A stretch of 64,000 bases of DNA from Microbacterium sp. CFH 31415 (GTDB lineage: Bacteria; Actinomycetota; Actinomycetes; Actinomycetales; Microbacteriaceae). Location: positions 106,221 through 170,220 of the forward strand of contig NZ_JAKYXC010000016.1 of NCBI RefSeq assembly GCF_022538185.1. The letters are read 5' to 3'. Numbering within the stretch: position 1 is the first letter of the stretch; each line of letters opens with the position of its first letter. The notes under the pieces are model-generated. The model was not told the DNA's origin and made no database searches. It worked only from the letters and a program-made list of their open reading frames with translations. Positions 25,289 to 40,699 of the stretch are shown here, one piece after another. Position numbers and translations under genes: made by a program.

Positions 25289-27946
25289 CTATCCGGCTTC
25301 TGCGGCAGCCCGCGCCGACTCGGTGCCCGACTCCCGGCCGGTGCGCACGACGGCCGGCACGCGACGTACCGCGAACGAGGCGGCTTCGCGGGCCGACCAG
25401 GTGCGTCCGCGCGCGATCGCCTCCTCCACCTCCGGCCCTTCGCCGCCGGCGGCAGTGAGATAGCGCAGGTGGAAGACGAACTGGGGTGCGTCGAACATCG
25501 TCAGCCGCTCGCGCGTGCTCTCCGCGGCGCCGGCGAGCAGGGCGGCGGTCTCGACATCCCCGCGCAGGGAGGCGACCGCCGACAGACCTTCGATGGCGTA
25601 GGCGATGCCCTCGTCGTGATCCAGCTCCATCGACATGCGCATAGCCTCCGTGAAGCCGAAGGCCGCGGCATCCGTCTCCCCCGCCAGCAGGCGCGCGCGG
25701 GCAAGATGGTGCGTGGCGACCGAGAGCCCGAAGATGCCCCCGCCCTCGCGCGCAGCCGTGGCGGCCTCGGCGAACCGCCGCGCCGCTCCCTCGGGATCGC
25801 CCAGCGCCCATTCGAGCCGGCCGAGCGCGATGAGCGCGAGCACCTCCCCCCAGCGCTGACCGCCCTCGCGGAACCGGCCGGCGCATCGTTCGAGCGTGGC
25901 GGCCGTCGATGCGACGTCGGGATCGCCCATCGTGATCCGGGCGAGCCCCGCGGTCGCCTCCGCCATGGTCACTCCGAAGTCGTCGCCGGCCTCGTCGAAG
26001 AGCGCGGCCGCCTCGAGTAGTCCGCGCACGACGCCGTCGCGCTCATCGGTGCGCCACATCTCCGACCAGAGGAAGTAGAAGCGGGCGACCGCCCGCGCGT
26101 GAGGAGACATATCGGATGCCGCGCCCAGCAGCTCCTCCATCCACACCCGCACCTCGTAGAAGTACCCGCGCAGCCACCAGTAGATGTAGAGCCGCCACGC
26201 GATCTCGGTCGCGGCATCGGCGTCGCCCACCGAGATCAGGTGGCGGACGGCGGTGCGGAGGTTGCCGCGCTCCAGGTCGAGCCTGCGGGTCGCGCTGCGC
26301 TGATCGGCGCCGCCGAGGGAGGGGGCGACGCGACGGGCGAGCTCGAGGAAGTACCGGGCATGAGCGTCGCGCATCCGGCGCTCGTCGCCCGACTCGCGCA
26401 GGTGGTCCACGGCGTACTCGCGCACGGTCACGAGCATGGTGAAGACCGCATGGCCGTCGACCTCCGATTGGGCGACGAGCGAGTTGTCGATGAGCACCTC
26501 GAGGGCGTCCACCGCGCGCGGCTCCCAGGGCCGGCCCGCCGCCACCGACTCCACCGCCTCGAGAGTGAACCCCGCGGAGAACACCCCCAGGTCGCACAGC
26601 ATCGCGCGCTCGTCGGGGCGCAGCAGCCCCGCCGACCAGTCGATCGTGGCGCGCAGCGTGCGCTGGCGCTCCGGCACGTCGCGCGCCGCATCGCGCAGGA
26701 CGGACCGGGGGCCGTGCAGTCGCTCCAGGACGAGCTCGGGTGTCAGCAGGCGCATGCGGGCGGCCGCGAGCTCGATCGCCAGCGGCAGGCCGTCGAGCGC
26801 CCGGCACAGCGAGACGACCGCCGACGTGCTCTCGTCGGTCAGGACGAAGTCGGGCTTCACGGCGCGTGCCCGCTCGATGAAGAGCTGGACCGCCGCGGAA
26901 CGCGCGGCCCGCGTCATCGAGTTCGGCGCGCCCGCGTCGGCGGTCTGCAGCGGCGGCACGTCGTACACGCGCTCGCCACGCACGCGCAGCACCGCGCGGC
27001 TGGTCACGAGGAACGACGTGTGCGGTGCGACTGTGTACAGCGGGACCAGCTGGGCGGCGGCATCCACGAGCTGTTCGAAATTGTCCAGCACGAGCAGCAT
27101 GCGCTTCGTCGACAGCGCCCGCGCGAGCCTCTCCTCGACGGGGAGGTCGCCGCTGTCGCGGATGCCGAGCGCGTACGCGATCGTCGGCAGGAGGAGGCGC
27201 TCCTCGAACACGTTCTCGAGGGCGACGAACACGGCGCCGTCGGGGAAGTGCGCGCGGGCGGCCTCCGCCACCTCCAGCGACAGGCGGCTCTTTCCGATGC
27301 CGCCGGGACCGAGCAGCGTCACGACGCGGTGGGCGCCCGAGGCCAGCAGCTCGACGACCTCCGCCACTTCGCGCTCGCGGCCGATGATGCGCGTGTAGGC
27401 GGCGGGCATCGGCGTCGCCGGCGTCGGCGCGGGGGCGGGGTCGCCGCGCCGCGACGCGTCGAACCGCTCGGCGAGAAGAACGGCCAGGTCGGCCTCGACC
27501 AGTCGCGCGAGCTCGTCGGGTGATGAGAAGCCCTTGTACGATGCGGTGTCGTCCTCCTGGATGCGCCGGACGAGTTCGACGAGGCGTTCGTCGCGGCCCG
27601 CCGACTCGCGGAGGTAGATGAGCTTCGGCATGCCGGGCGGGGCCAGCCGGTACTCGTCCTCGAGCCCCGAGATCTCCTCGCCCGGCGCCACCCAGCCGTA
27701 GCTGTCGGCGTAGATGCCGACGAACACGTCGCTCTGCGCCAGGTACGACCGGTACAGGTCTCGCGGGGGATGTGGGCGGGCGCCCAGCTCGAACATCACC
27801 GGGGCGAGATGGAGCGCTTCGACGGACGCGCGGACGGCACTCCGCTCGTTCTCGAGCTCCTTGAGCGTCGAGCTCACGAACACGCGCAGACGCTGGTCGG
27901 GCGTGCGGATCGCCGTCCCCGAGCCCCCTCGACTCCCCAGCGTCAT
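25289..27946 (-). CDS. DUF4062-STAND NTPase-TPR protein, copy 2
   Basis: Paralogue of copy 1 with 885 residues and the same layout. DUF4062 is at about 17-105 (LRVFVSSTLKELENERSAV). The STAND ATPase has a P-loop GPGGIGKSR at about 211-219, a Walker B-like LLVLDNFEQLVDAA, LVTSRAVLRVRG and GLPLAIELAAARMRLL. A TPR-like C-terminal half follows. The very C-terminus differs from copy 1. I chose the ATG at 27946 because CACAAT, a -10-like box, lies 6 bases upstream. The rpoB promoter diverges from it. The function is unknown; a sensing or defence switch is plausible. Confidence 0.85.
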   Translation of the reverse strand: MTLGSRGGSGTAIRTPDQRLRVFVSSTLKELENERSAVRASVEALHLAPVMFELGARPHPPRDLYRSYLAQSDVFVGIYADSYGWVAPGEEISGLEDEYRLAPPGMPKLIYLRESAGRDERLVELVRRIQEDDTASYKGFSSPDELARLVEADLAVLLAERFDASRRGDPAPAPTPATPMPAAYTRIIGREREVAEVVELLASGAHRVVTLLGPGGIGKSRLSLEVAEAARAHFPDGAVFVALENVFEERLLLPTIAYALGIRDSGDLPVEERLARALSTKRMLLVLDNFEQLVDAAAQLVPLYTVAPHTSFLVTSRAVLRVRGERVYDVPPLQTADAGAPNSMTRAARSAAVQLFIERARAVKPDFVLTDESTSAVVSLCRALDGLPLAIELAAARMRLLTPELVLERLHGPRSVLRDAARDVPERQRTLRATIDWSAGLLRPDERAMLCDLGVFSAGFTLEAVESVAAGRPWEPRAVDALEVLIDNSLVAQSEVDGHAVFTMLVTVREYAVDHLRESGDERRMRDAHARYFLELARRVAPSLGGADQRSATRRLDLERGNLRTAVRHLISVGDADAATEIAWRLYIYWWLRGYFYEVRVWMEELLGAASDMSPHARAVARFYFLWSEMWRTDERDGVVRGLLEAAALFDEAGDDFGVTMAEATAGLARITMGDPDVASTAATLERCAGRFREGGQRWGEVLALIALGRLEWALGDPEGAARRFAEAATAAREGGGIFGLSVATHHLARARLLAGETDAAAFGFTEAMRMSMELDHDEGIAYAIEGLSAVASLRGDVETAALLAGAAESTRERLTMFDAPQFVFHLRYLTAAGGEGPEVEEAIARGRTWSAREAASFAVRRVPAVVRTGRESGTESARAAAEAG

Positions 27947-27952
27947 CCGCTC

Positions 27953-27958
27953 ATTGTG
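27953..27958 (-). promoter_or_regulatory. -10-like box (CACAAT) for leaderless STAND copy 2
   Basis: CACAAT on the minus strand is followed by 6 bases and the ATG at 27946. No ribosome site or -35 box is clear. Confidence 0.35.
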
Positions 27959-28032
27959 GGGGTGGGATGCCGCATCCGTCCACCGTCCGGCGCGGTTATA
28001 CCGCAGCATCCGAAGCTCGTCAAGGATCCGGC

Positions 28033-28061
28033 TGGACATGGCGCGTCATCCGGCGTATAGT
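28033..28061 (+). promoter_or_regulatory. rpoB promoter
   Basis: TGGACA (28033-28038), a 17-base spacer, then TATAGT (28056-28061): the best housekeeping promoter in the window. The predicted start is near 28068, giving a leader of about 160 nt. A hairpin at 28116-28149 (CCTCGC/GCGAGG stem with flanking GCGCG/CGCGC) lies in the leader. Confidence 0.75.
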
Positions 28062-28228
28062 GGGTCCTTGCGCTCTTGGATTCCCCCTGCCCTCATATGG
28101 TGGTCGGCTGTGCCTGCGCGCCCTCGCTTCACGGCGAGGCGTGACGCGCGGGCAATCGGGGACGACTGAGCACTCCACACCTGACGACAAGGAAACGAGC
28201 CCTACCCGGGCCCACGGAGGTAATCCCC

Positions 28229-31723
<3,495 letters not shown>

Positions 31724-31730
31724 CCCGGCC

Positions 31731-31763
31731 GATCTCGATACGCCGCTCCGCGGCTACTCGATC
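31731..31763 (+). repeat. GATCTCGAT...ACTCGATC palindromic repeat before rpoC
   Basis: GATCTCGAT, a GC-rich hairpin core, then ACTCGATC, in the 73-bp rpoB-rpoC gap and before the rpoC ribosome site. An inverted counterpart with the same outer arms lies just after rpoC (35703-35736) and a shorter relative at 2406-2432. Confidence 0.6.
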
Positions 31764-31796
31764 AACGATTTGCTTTATTGAGACACAGGAGAACCA

Positions 31797-35687
<3,891 letters not shown>

Positions 35688-35702
35688 GTCGCGATCGACC
35701 GA

Positions 35703-35736
35703 GATCGAGTGGGCGCTCCGGCGCCGCATCGAGATC
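35703..35736 (-). repeat. Inverted partner of the palindromic repeat, after rpoC
   Basis: GATCGAGT...ATCGAGATC is the reverse complement form of the element at 31731-31763, so two copies in opposite orientation bracket rpoC. The central bases differ but keep hairpin potential. Confidence 0.55.
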
Positions 35737-35756
35737 TGCAGGCTGAGCGCACGAAC

Positions 35757-35788
35757 ACGAAGGGCCCCGGTTCGCCGGGGCTCTTCGT
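35757..35788 (+). terminator. Terminator of rpoBC
   Basis: ACGAAGGGCCCCGG pairs with 35775-35788 (one G:T pair) around a TTCG tetraloop, a very stable hairpin 70 bases after the rpoC stop. Confidence 0.85.
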
Positions 35789-35876
35789 CGTTCCCGGGGG
35801 CTTTGACGTGCGCTGCGCGCCGCGCCGCAGCATCCGTCCCCCGGCGCTTACCGTGGACAGGGAGGTGGTGGGGGCC

Positions 35877-36494
35877 ATGGCACGGGTGGGTGGACGCAAC
35901 TCGTGGATCGCCGTGCCCGTCGGCCTCGGATGCGCGGCGATCGTCGGCGCGCTGGTCTGGCTCTCTCTGCCGATGGTGCCGGTCACCGTGGCGTGGGCCG
36001 GCGACATGCTCCGCAACGCGACCACGCCGCGCCCGCAGCCGACGCAGGTCGACACGCCCGCGCGGCAGGCGGCGGAGGGGAACCGCCTGGACTGTCGCAC
36101 CCTCTACTCGGACAGCCTGTGGAATGAGATGACCTGGACCGGCCGCACCGTCCTCGACCAGGACCTCGACCCGCCGTCGACGACCGTGCCGACGCTCCTC
36201 GAGGTGCTCACCCCGGACGTGCGCGTGACGTGCCACTGGGCTGCGCCCGACGGGGGCACGGTCGTGTCCACGCTCGCCGCGGTCGACGAGGCGGCGCCGG
36301 CGCTCGCCGAGGCGGCGCTGCGCGGGCAGGGCTTCTCGTGCGCGATGAGCGACGCGGGGCTCCACTGCGCAGGACGCGTCGGGCGCGAGACCGAGACCCA
36401 CGTCTTCCGCGACGGGCTGTGGCTGGCGAGCGTCGAGTCGGCGTGGCATCCCGAGGACTACGCTGCCCGCTTGGAGCGCCAGGTCTTCGGGTGA
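35877..36494 (+). CDS. Membrane-anchored secreted protein of unknown function
   Basis: Protein of 205 residues with one N-terminal membrane segment (about 10-32) and an extracytoplasmic domain carrying at least four Cys (DCRTLY, VTCHWA, FSCAMSD, LHCAGR), so disulfides are likely. The domain resembles that of the convergent lipoprotein at 36532: both have a (T/I)C.W segment, an F(S/T)C segment, then a FRDG/WRDG stretch and a final FG. The start is uncertain: ATG 35877, or GTG 35865/35868. TACCGT at 35849-35854 is a likely -10 box. Confidence 0.65.
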   Translation: MARVGGRNSWIAVPVGLGCAAIVGALVWLSLPMVPVTVAWAGDMLRNATTPRPQPTQVDTPARQAAEGNRLDCRTLYSDSLWNEMTWTGRTVLDQDLDPPSTTVPTLLEVLTPDVRVTCHWAAPDGGTVVSTLAAVDEAAPALAEAALRGQGFSCAMSDAGLHCAGRVGRETETHVFRDGLWLASVESAWHPEDYAARLERQVFG

Positions 36495-36531
36495 CCGGCG
36501 CGAGCCGGACCGAGACACGGGTGAGCGGGGG

Positions 36532-37125
36532 TCAGCCGAAGATGCTCGACACGATCGCCGAGGTGTAGCCCGCGGGGGCGAGGTTGGAGAACTGCGTATC
36601 GATGAGGATGCCGTCGCGCCAGAACAGAGTGCGGCCGTCGGTCACCGGATACGTCTCGTTCTCCCACGTCTTCTCGCAGCGCGTGCCGCCGTCGGGGGTG
36701 TAGCAGGTGAAGTCCTCGTCGTCAGCGAGCCCGTTGAGAAGATCGAGCGCCGGACCCCGCGAGACGTAGGCGACGGTCGTGATGAGGCCGGTCGTGTCGG
36801 CGGCCGGGTCGCGCCACACGCAGATCAGGCTGCCGTCGCTCTGGAGGCCGGAAGGGCCGAAGGCGGGGTCGTTCAGCGGCACATCGGCGAGCTCGGCGAG
36901 CACCGAGGCGTTGAGGATCGCGCGGCAGTCGTCGGGGATGTCGACCCGCACCGCCGTGGGGCTGGCGGTGACCGTCGGAATGGGGGTCGCATCCGTCGTC
37001 TCGGCCTGCGCGGTCGGAGTCGGGCCAGCGCCGCCGGTCGTCGCGGCGGCGCAGGCGGAGAGCGCGGCCATCGCGAGGAGGAGGGATGCCGCTGCGGCGG
37101 CGAGCCGCGACGTTCGGTGGGCCAT
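36532..37125 (-). CDS. Lipoprotein, related to the convergent secreted protein
   Basis: Lipoprotein of 197 residues. Signal peptide and lipobox LSAC (C25) are followed by a Thr/Pro-rich spacer (about 27-60) and a Cys-containing domain (DDCRAIL, LICVWRDP, FTCYTPDGG, RCEKTW). It resembles in outline small actinobacterial lipoproteins such as the DUF3558 group, but I cannot confirm that. Its C-terminal half resembles the product of the convergent gene at 35877. TAGGGT lies 6 bases before the ATG at 37125, so the mRNA is probably leaderless. Confidence 0.72.
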   Translation of the reverse strand: MAHRTSRLAAAAASLLLAMAALSACAAATTGGAGPTPTAQAETTDATPIPTVTASPTAVRVDIPDDCRAILNASVLAELADVPLNDPAFGPSGLQSDGSLICVWRDPAADTTGLITTVAYVSRGPALDLLNGLADDEDFTCYTPDGGTRCEKTWENETYPVTDGRTLFWRDGILIDTQFSNLAPAGYTSAIVSSIFG

Positions 37126-37131
37126 GCGCCC

Positions 37132-37137
37132 ACCCTA
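37132..37137 (-). promoter_or_regulatory. -10 box (TAGGGT) for a leaderless lipoprotein mRNA
   Basis: TAGGGT on the minus strand is 6 bases before the ATG at 37125, with no ribosome site between. Confidence 0.45.
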
Positions 37138-37253
37138 GGTCGTCGTCGCGGCGTGCGACGGCCAGCGCGCCGACCCGGCGCAGTGACCGGAACCGTGTGA
37201 AACAGTGCGCAATCGCGTCGGCATGGCTTCCGGGCGCGAGGCGCACCCCGGGC

Positions 37254-37259
37254 TACTCT
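37254..37259 (+). promoter_or_regulatory. -10 box (TACTCT) upstream of the membrane protein gene at 37299
   Basis: TACTCT lies 39 bases before the ATG; GAGGAG at 37285-37290 is the ribosome site. No clear -35 box is seen. Confidence 0.4.
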
Positions 37260-37298
37260 CACTGTGCGGGACCGAACCCCGCGTGAGGAGTGCCTGCG

Positions 37299-38222
37299 AT
37301 GAGTGACTCGAAGTCGACCTACGGCGAGCCGGTCGAAGAGCCCACGCCCGAGGGTGATGTCGTCGGCCGTGCGCATGAGGGGCTGGCAGAGGCGGAGGCC
37401 GTTCGGGCCGAGTCCGCCGATCCCGGCGTGGCCGCACCGGCGGACGTTCCCGCCGAGCCGGCCGCGGCGGCCGCACCGGCCGAGCCCGACCCGTGGGACT
37501 CCGCCGAGGCGGCGTCCCTGCAGCACGACCGGGCTCCCGCGCCGGCCGCCGACACCGCCGTCTACGACTCGAGCGCCGAGACCGTCGCGGTGGCCCCTTC
37601 GGTCACCCCGAGCGAGCCCGTCGCCGAGACCGTCGTCGCCTCTCCGGTGGCACCGCAGCCGATCTTCGTCCAGGCGCCGGAGGCGCCGCGCCCGCGCGGC
37701 AACCGCGCCGCTGCGGGTGCGATCGGCCTGGTCGCCGCGCTCGCGTTCGCTGTGCTGTACTTCGGGGTGTGGCTCGCACTGGCGGGCATCGCGGGCGAGC
37801 TGAACGTAGACGACATCGCCGGGCACGCGCTCGCCGCCCTGTCGTCATGGGTGCTGTGGGTGCCCGTCATCGTCTTCTTCCTCTCGTTCTGGCTGCTCGG
37901 CGCGATCATCAACCGCGGCCGCTGGGGCTCCTGGGTGATCTTCGGGCTGCTCGTCGGCTTCGCCTCGTGGGGCGGCTACCTGCTGGGCCAGCTGTTCCAG
38001 GAGCAGTTCTGGAACATCACCGCCTCGCAGGGGGCGGAGCTCATGGAGCAGCACATCCTCGCTCCGCTCGCGATCGCCGCCTTCATCATCGGTCGCGAGC
38101 TCACCATCTGGTTCGGCGCCTGGGCGGCCTCGCGCGGCAAGCGCGTCACCGAGCTCAACGTGGAAGCCCAGCGCGAGTACGAGCGCACCCTCGAGGCGGG
38201 GCCACAGCTCGTCCGGCAGTAG
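37299..38222 (+). CDS. Membrane protein with long acidic Ala/Pro-rich N-terminus
   Basis: Protein of 307 residues that I do not recognise. Residues 1-130 are disordered, rich in Ala, Pro, Glu and Asp. Four to five hydrophobic segments follow (about 145-275), then a charged tail (RGKRVTELNVEAQREYERTLEAG). The ATG has GAGGAG 8 bases upstream. The next gene starts one base after its stop, so the two membrane proteins are probably made together. Confidence 0.75.
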   Translation: MSDSKSTYGEPVEEPTPEGDVVGRAHEGLAEAEAVRAESADPGVAAPADVPAEPAAAAAPAEPDPWDSAEAASLQHDRAPAPAADTAVYDSSAETVAVAPSVTPSEPVAETVVASPVAPQPIFVQAPEAPRPRGNRAAAGAIGLVAALAFAVLYFGVWLALAGIAGELNVDDIAGHALAALSSWVLWVPVIVFFLSFWLLGAIINRGRWGSWVIFGLLVGFASWGGYLLGQLFQEQFWNITASQGAELMEQHILAPLAIAAFIIGRELTIWFGAWAASRGKRVTELNVEAQREYERTLEAGPQLVRQ

Positions 38223-38708
38223 ATGTCCACTGAGCCGCAGTCGACGGGCGGACCGGTCCGCCCGGTCACGGCGCTCGTCTTCGCGACCGTCGGCTACATC
38301 GCGCTCCTGATCTTCGGGCTCGGGATGACCAGCCTGGTGAGCGGACAGGACGTCATCGCCACGCCCGGACTCGGTCAGGCTCCGGGCATCGTCGCCAGCC
38401 TCGTGTCGACGGCGGCGTTCGCCGCAGCACTCTGGGCGACCGTGCGTCGTCGGCCCGCCTCGTTCTGGGGCGCGGCATGGACCGCGGTCGCGTGCTTCGC
38501 AGGCTATGTGGGTGGGGTGTGGATCGGCGCCCTCGCGACGGGGACGGACCTCGCGATCGCCTCCGCCGTCGCCGGCCGCATCGCCACCTCGTGGTTCGGA
38601 CTCGTCATCGGGGCTGCGGGATTCGTCGCAGGGTGGGCGGGCATCGCGCTCGTCCGCACGCGCGCACAGCGTCCGCGCTGGCCGTGGGAGGACGAGTTCG
38701 ACGAATGA
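38223..38708 (+). CDS. Small integral membrane protein of unknown function
   Basis: Protein of 161 residues with four hydrophobic segments and a charged C-terminus (RPRWPWEDEFDE). Its ATG directly follows the preceding stop (TAGATG), which implies coupled translation. No family is recognised. It probably functions with the upstream membrane protein. Confidence 0.75.
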   Translation: MSTEPQSTGGPVRPVTALVFATVGYIALLIFGLGMTSLVSGQDVIATPGLGQAPGIVASLVSTAAFAAALWATVRRRPASFWGAAWTAVACFAGYVGGVWIGALATGTDLAIASAVAGRIATSWFGLVIGAAGFVAGWAGIALVRTRAQRPRWPWEDEFDE

Positions 38709-38748
38709 CCGGACGCACGGGATCCGCGGAATCCCGGCACAGGCGGTC

Positions 38749-39426
38749 ATGCGGTACTACCGTGGACTCGTGGAGCGCTCGCTCGAGACGCAGGTCAGCC
38801 AGGCGGTGGACGCCTGGCTGGCGTGGCTTCCTCGCTGGGAGCCCGCCACGCACCGCGGCCGGGTCGCCCCGTGCCGCCGCTGCTTCGGGTCGCCGGTGCT
38901 GTCGGCGGCGGGTCTCGGGGCCGATGTCCCGCACGGCGTGCAGCACGGCCTCTCGACGCGCATCAAGACCATCGTCGACCGCGCGGTGGCGGAGTACACC
39001 TCGCTGAACCTGCCGATGCTGCAGGCCGAGCTCGACCAGCAGGCCGCACGCAACCGATCCCGCAGCTATCGGCCGGCAGAGAACCTCGAGCCGGAGTACG
39101 AGGGTCTGCCGCTCGACCCCGACCCGGTGCCCGGTGCGCCCTTCCTCTTCACGATCTCCGGGCTGGCGGAGGAGGCGGACGCGCACATCCCGGCGCTGCC
39201 GCCGCTGAGCGATGAGGCGAAGGCTGCCCTGCGGCAGGAGGTCGGGCTCGCCGACGACTACGCCAACATGGTCGGCCGCGAGGTGTGCACGATCCTGCTG
39301 CACCACCGCCTGCGCATCCAGGCGGCGATCACCGAGTACGTCGAGCCGCAGATAGAGGCGATGCTCGAGGACCTCGCGCGGTCGCTCGACGCGCCGTTCG
39401 ACCCGCACGATCCGTCGACGGGCTAG
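38749..39426 (+). CDS. Soluble protein of unknown function
   Basis: Protein of 225 residues, not recognised, with no signal peptide or membrane segment. A CRRC pair at about residues 42-45 could bind metal. The rest is mixed helical sequence with an acidic, Pro-rich middle (LEPEYEGLPLDPDPVPG) and an acidic C-terminus. The start is uncertain: ATG 38749 (MRYYRGLVERS) is the most upstream plausible one after the previous gene. It precedes the kinase cluster by 136 bp and could belong to the preceding membrane-protein genes. Confidence 0.65.
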   Translation: MRYYRGLVERSLETQVSQAVDAWLAWLPRWEPATHRGRVAPCRRCFGSPVLSAAGLGADVPHGVQHGLSTRIKTIVDRAVAEYTSLNLPMLQAELDQQAARNRSRSYRPAENLEPEYEGLPLDPDPVPGAPFLFTISGLAEEADAHIPALPPLSDEAKAALRQEVGLADDYANMVGREVCTILLHHRLRIQAAITEYVEPQIEAMLEDLARSLDAPFDPHDPSTG

Positions 39427-39491
39427 CGCCGGAGAGACCGTCTGCCCTCCACAGCATCAGGGTGTGCACAGGCTCATGGAGACGACTTTGT

Positions 39492-39497
39492 TAGCAT
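39492..39497 (+). promoter_or_regulatory. -10-like box (TAGCAT) upstream of the kinase cluster
   Basis: TTAGCAT resembles the TTAGC(C/G)T boxes before the two WXG100 genes. It lies 66 bases before the GTG at 39563. It is the only promoter-like signal seen for the long gene series that follows. Confidence 0.4.
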
Positions 39498-39562
39498 GGC
39501 CGAGTTTGCTGTGCGATCGGCATGCCGGCTCTTTCGGCGGCAGGACAACCGAAGGAGGGGTC

Positions 39563-40699
39563 GTGGCCACCAGGCTCCCCTCCGCGCCGCCGATTCTGCC
39601 CGGACTCGCGTACATCCGCCCCCTCGGTTCGGGCGGTTTCGCCGACGTCTTCCTCTACGAGCAGGACATGCCCCGCCGCAACGTCGCCGTGAAGGTGCTG
39701 CCCAGCGACGTGCGCGATCCCGACCTGCGCCGCATGTTCAACGCCGAGGCCGACGTGCTCGCGCACCTCTCGGCGCACCCTTCCATCGTGACCGTCTACC
39801 AGGCCGGGATCTCGGCCGACGGCCGGCCGTACATCGTGATGGAGTACTGCCCGGGGTCACTGGCCCAGCGGTACCGCATCGAGCGAATCCCGGTCGATGA
39901 GGTCCTCACGATCGGCGTGCGCATGGCGGGTGCCCTCGAGTCGGCACACCGCGCCGGACTGGTGCACCGAGACGTCAAGCCGAGCAACATCCTCATCACG
40001 ACGTTCGGCACGCCGGTGCTGGCCGACTTCGGCATCTCTTCGTCGCTCATCCAGAAGAGCGCCGACGAAGTCCTGGCCATGTCGATCCCGTGGAGCGCGC
40101 CCGAGGTCGTGGCCGAGCAGACAGCCGGCTCCATCGCCAGCGAGGTCTGGAGCCTGGGCGCCACGGTGTACTCCCTGCTCGCCGGGCACAGTCCGTTCGA
40201 GCGGCGTGAGCGCGGCCAGAACACGAAGGACCTGCTCCGCCGTCGCATCGCACGCGCAAGCTACACCGAGATCGCGCGCGCGGACGTGCCGGCATCGCTG
40301 CAGACGGTGCTGGCGACTGCGATGAACCGCGACCCCGCCCGCCGATACGCCTCGGCGCGCTCCTTCGCCGAGGCGTTGCGCGATGTGCAGGCCGAGCTGG
40401 GGCTGTCACCGACGTCACTCGAGATCCCCGAGGAGGAGTGGGCGCCCGCATCCGCCGGTGTCGACTTCACCGATTCCGCACTCCGCGGTCCCGCGCGCTC
40501 GCACCTGGAGCGCGACTCGGTGCGGAAGCGCCGTGCCGCGACCGGGGTGTCGGGGCTCGCCCGCGACGAGGACACCGAGTTCTCGGCGCCCGGCCCCGCG
40601 CGGCACAGCGTCGTGCCGTGGATCGTCGGCGGAGTGGTCGGACTCACCGTCGCGGGTGCCGCCGTGCTCGTCGCGATGTTCGCGACGGGGGTGCTGTGA
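39563..40699 (+). CDS. Serine/threonine protein kinase with C-terminal membrane anchor
   Basis: PknB-like kinase of 378 residues. The kinase domain (about 12-275) has the glycine loop LGSGGFADV, the catalytic HRDVKPSN (H135-R136-D137) and the DFG motif (LADFGISSS). A juxtamembrane stretch holds DEDT(338)EF, a candidate phospho-Thr site for FHA binding. A single membrane segment closes the protein (about 352-375) with almost no extracellular tail, so it lacks the PASTA sensor of PknB. GTG 39563 has GAAGGAGGGG upstream. Its stop overlaps the next gene (TGATG), which encodes a huge surface protein. It heads the cluster matching bifidobacterial pkb2. Confidence 0.93.
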   Translation: MATRLPSAPPILPGLAYIRPLGSGGFADVFLYEQDMPRRNVAVKVLPSDVRDPDLRRMFNAEADVLAHLSAHPSIVTVYQAGISADGRPYIVMEYCPGSLAQRYRIERIPVDEVLTIGVRMAGALESAHRAGLVHRDVKPSNILITTFGTPVLADFGISSSLIQKSADEVLAMSIPWSAPEVVAEQTAGSIASEVWSLGATVYSLLAGHSPFERRERGQNTKDLLRRRIARASYTEIARADVPASLQTVLATAMNRDPARRYASARSFAEALRDVQAELGLSPTSLEIPEEEWAPASAGVDFTDSALRGPARSHLERDSVRKRRAATGVSGLARDEDTEFSAPGPARHSVVPWIVGGVVGLTVAGAAVLVAMFATGVL

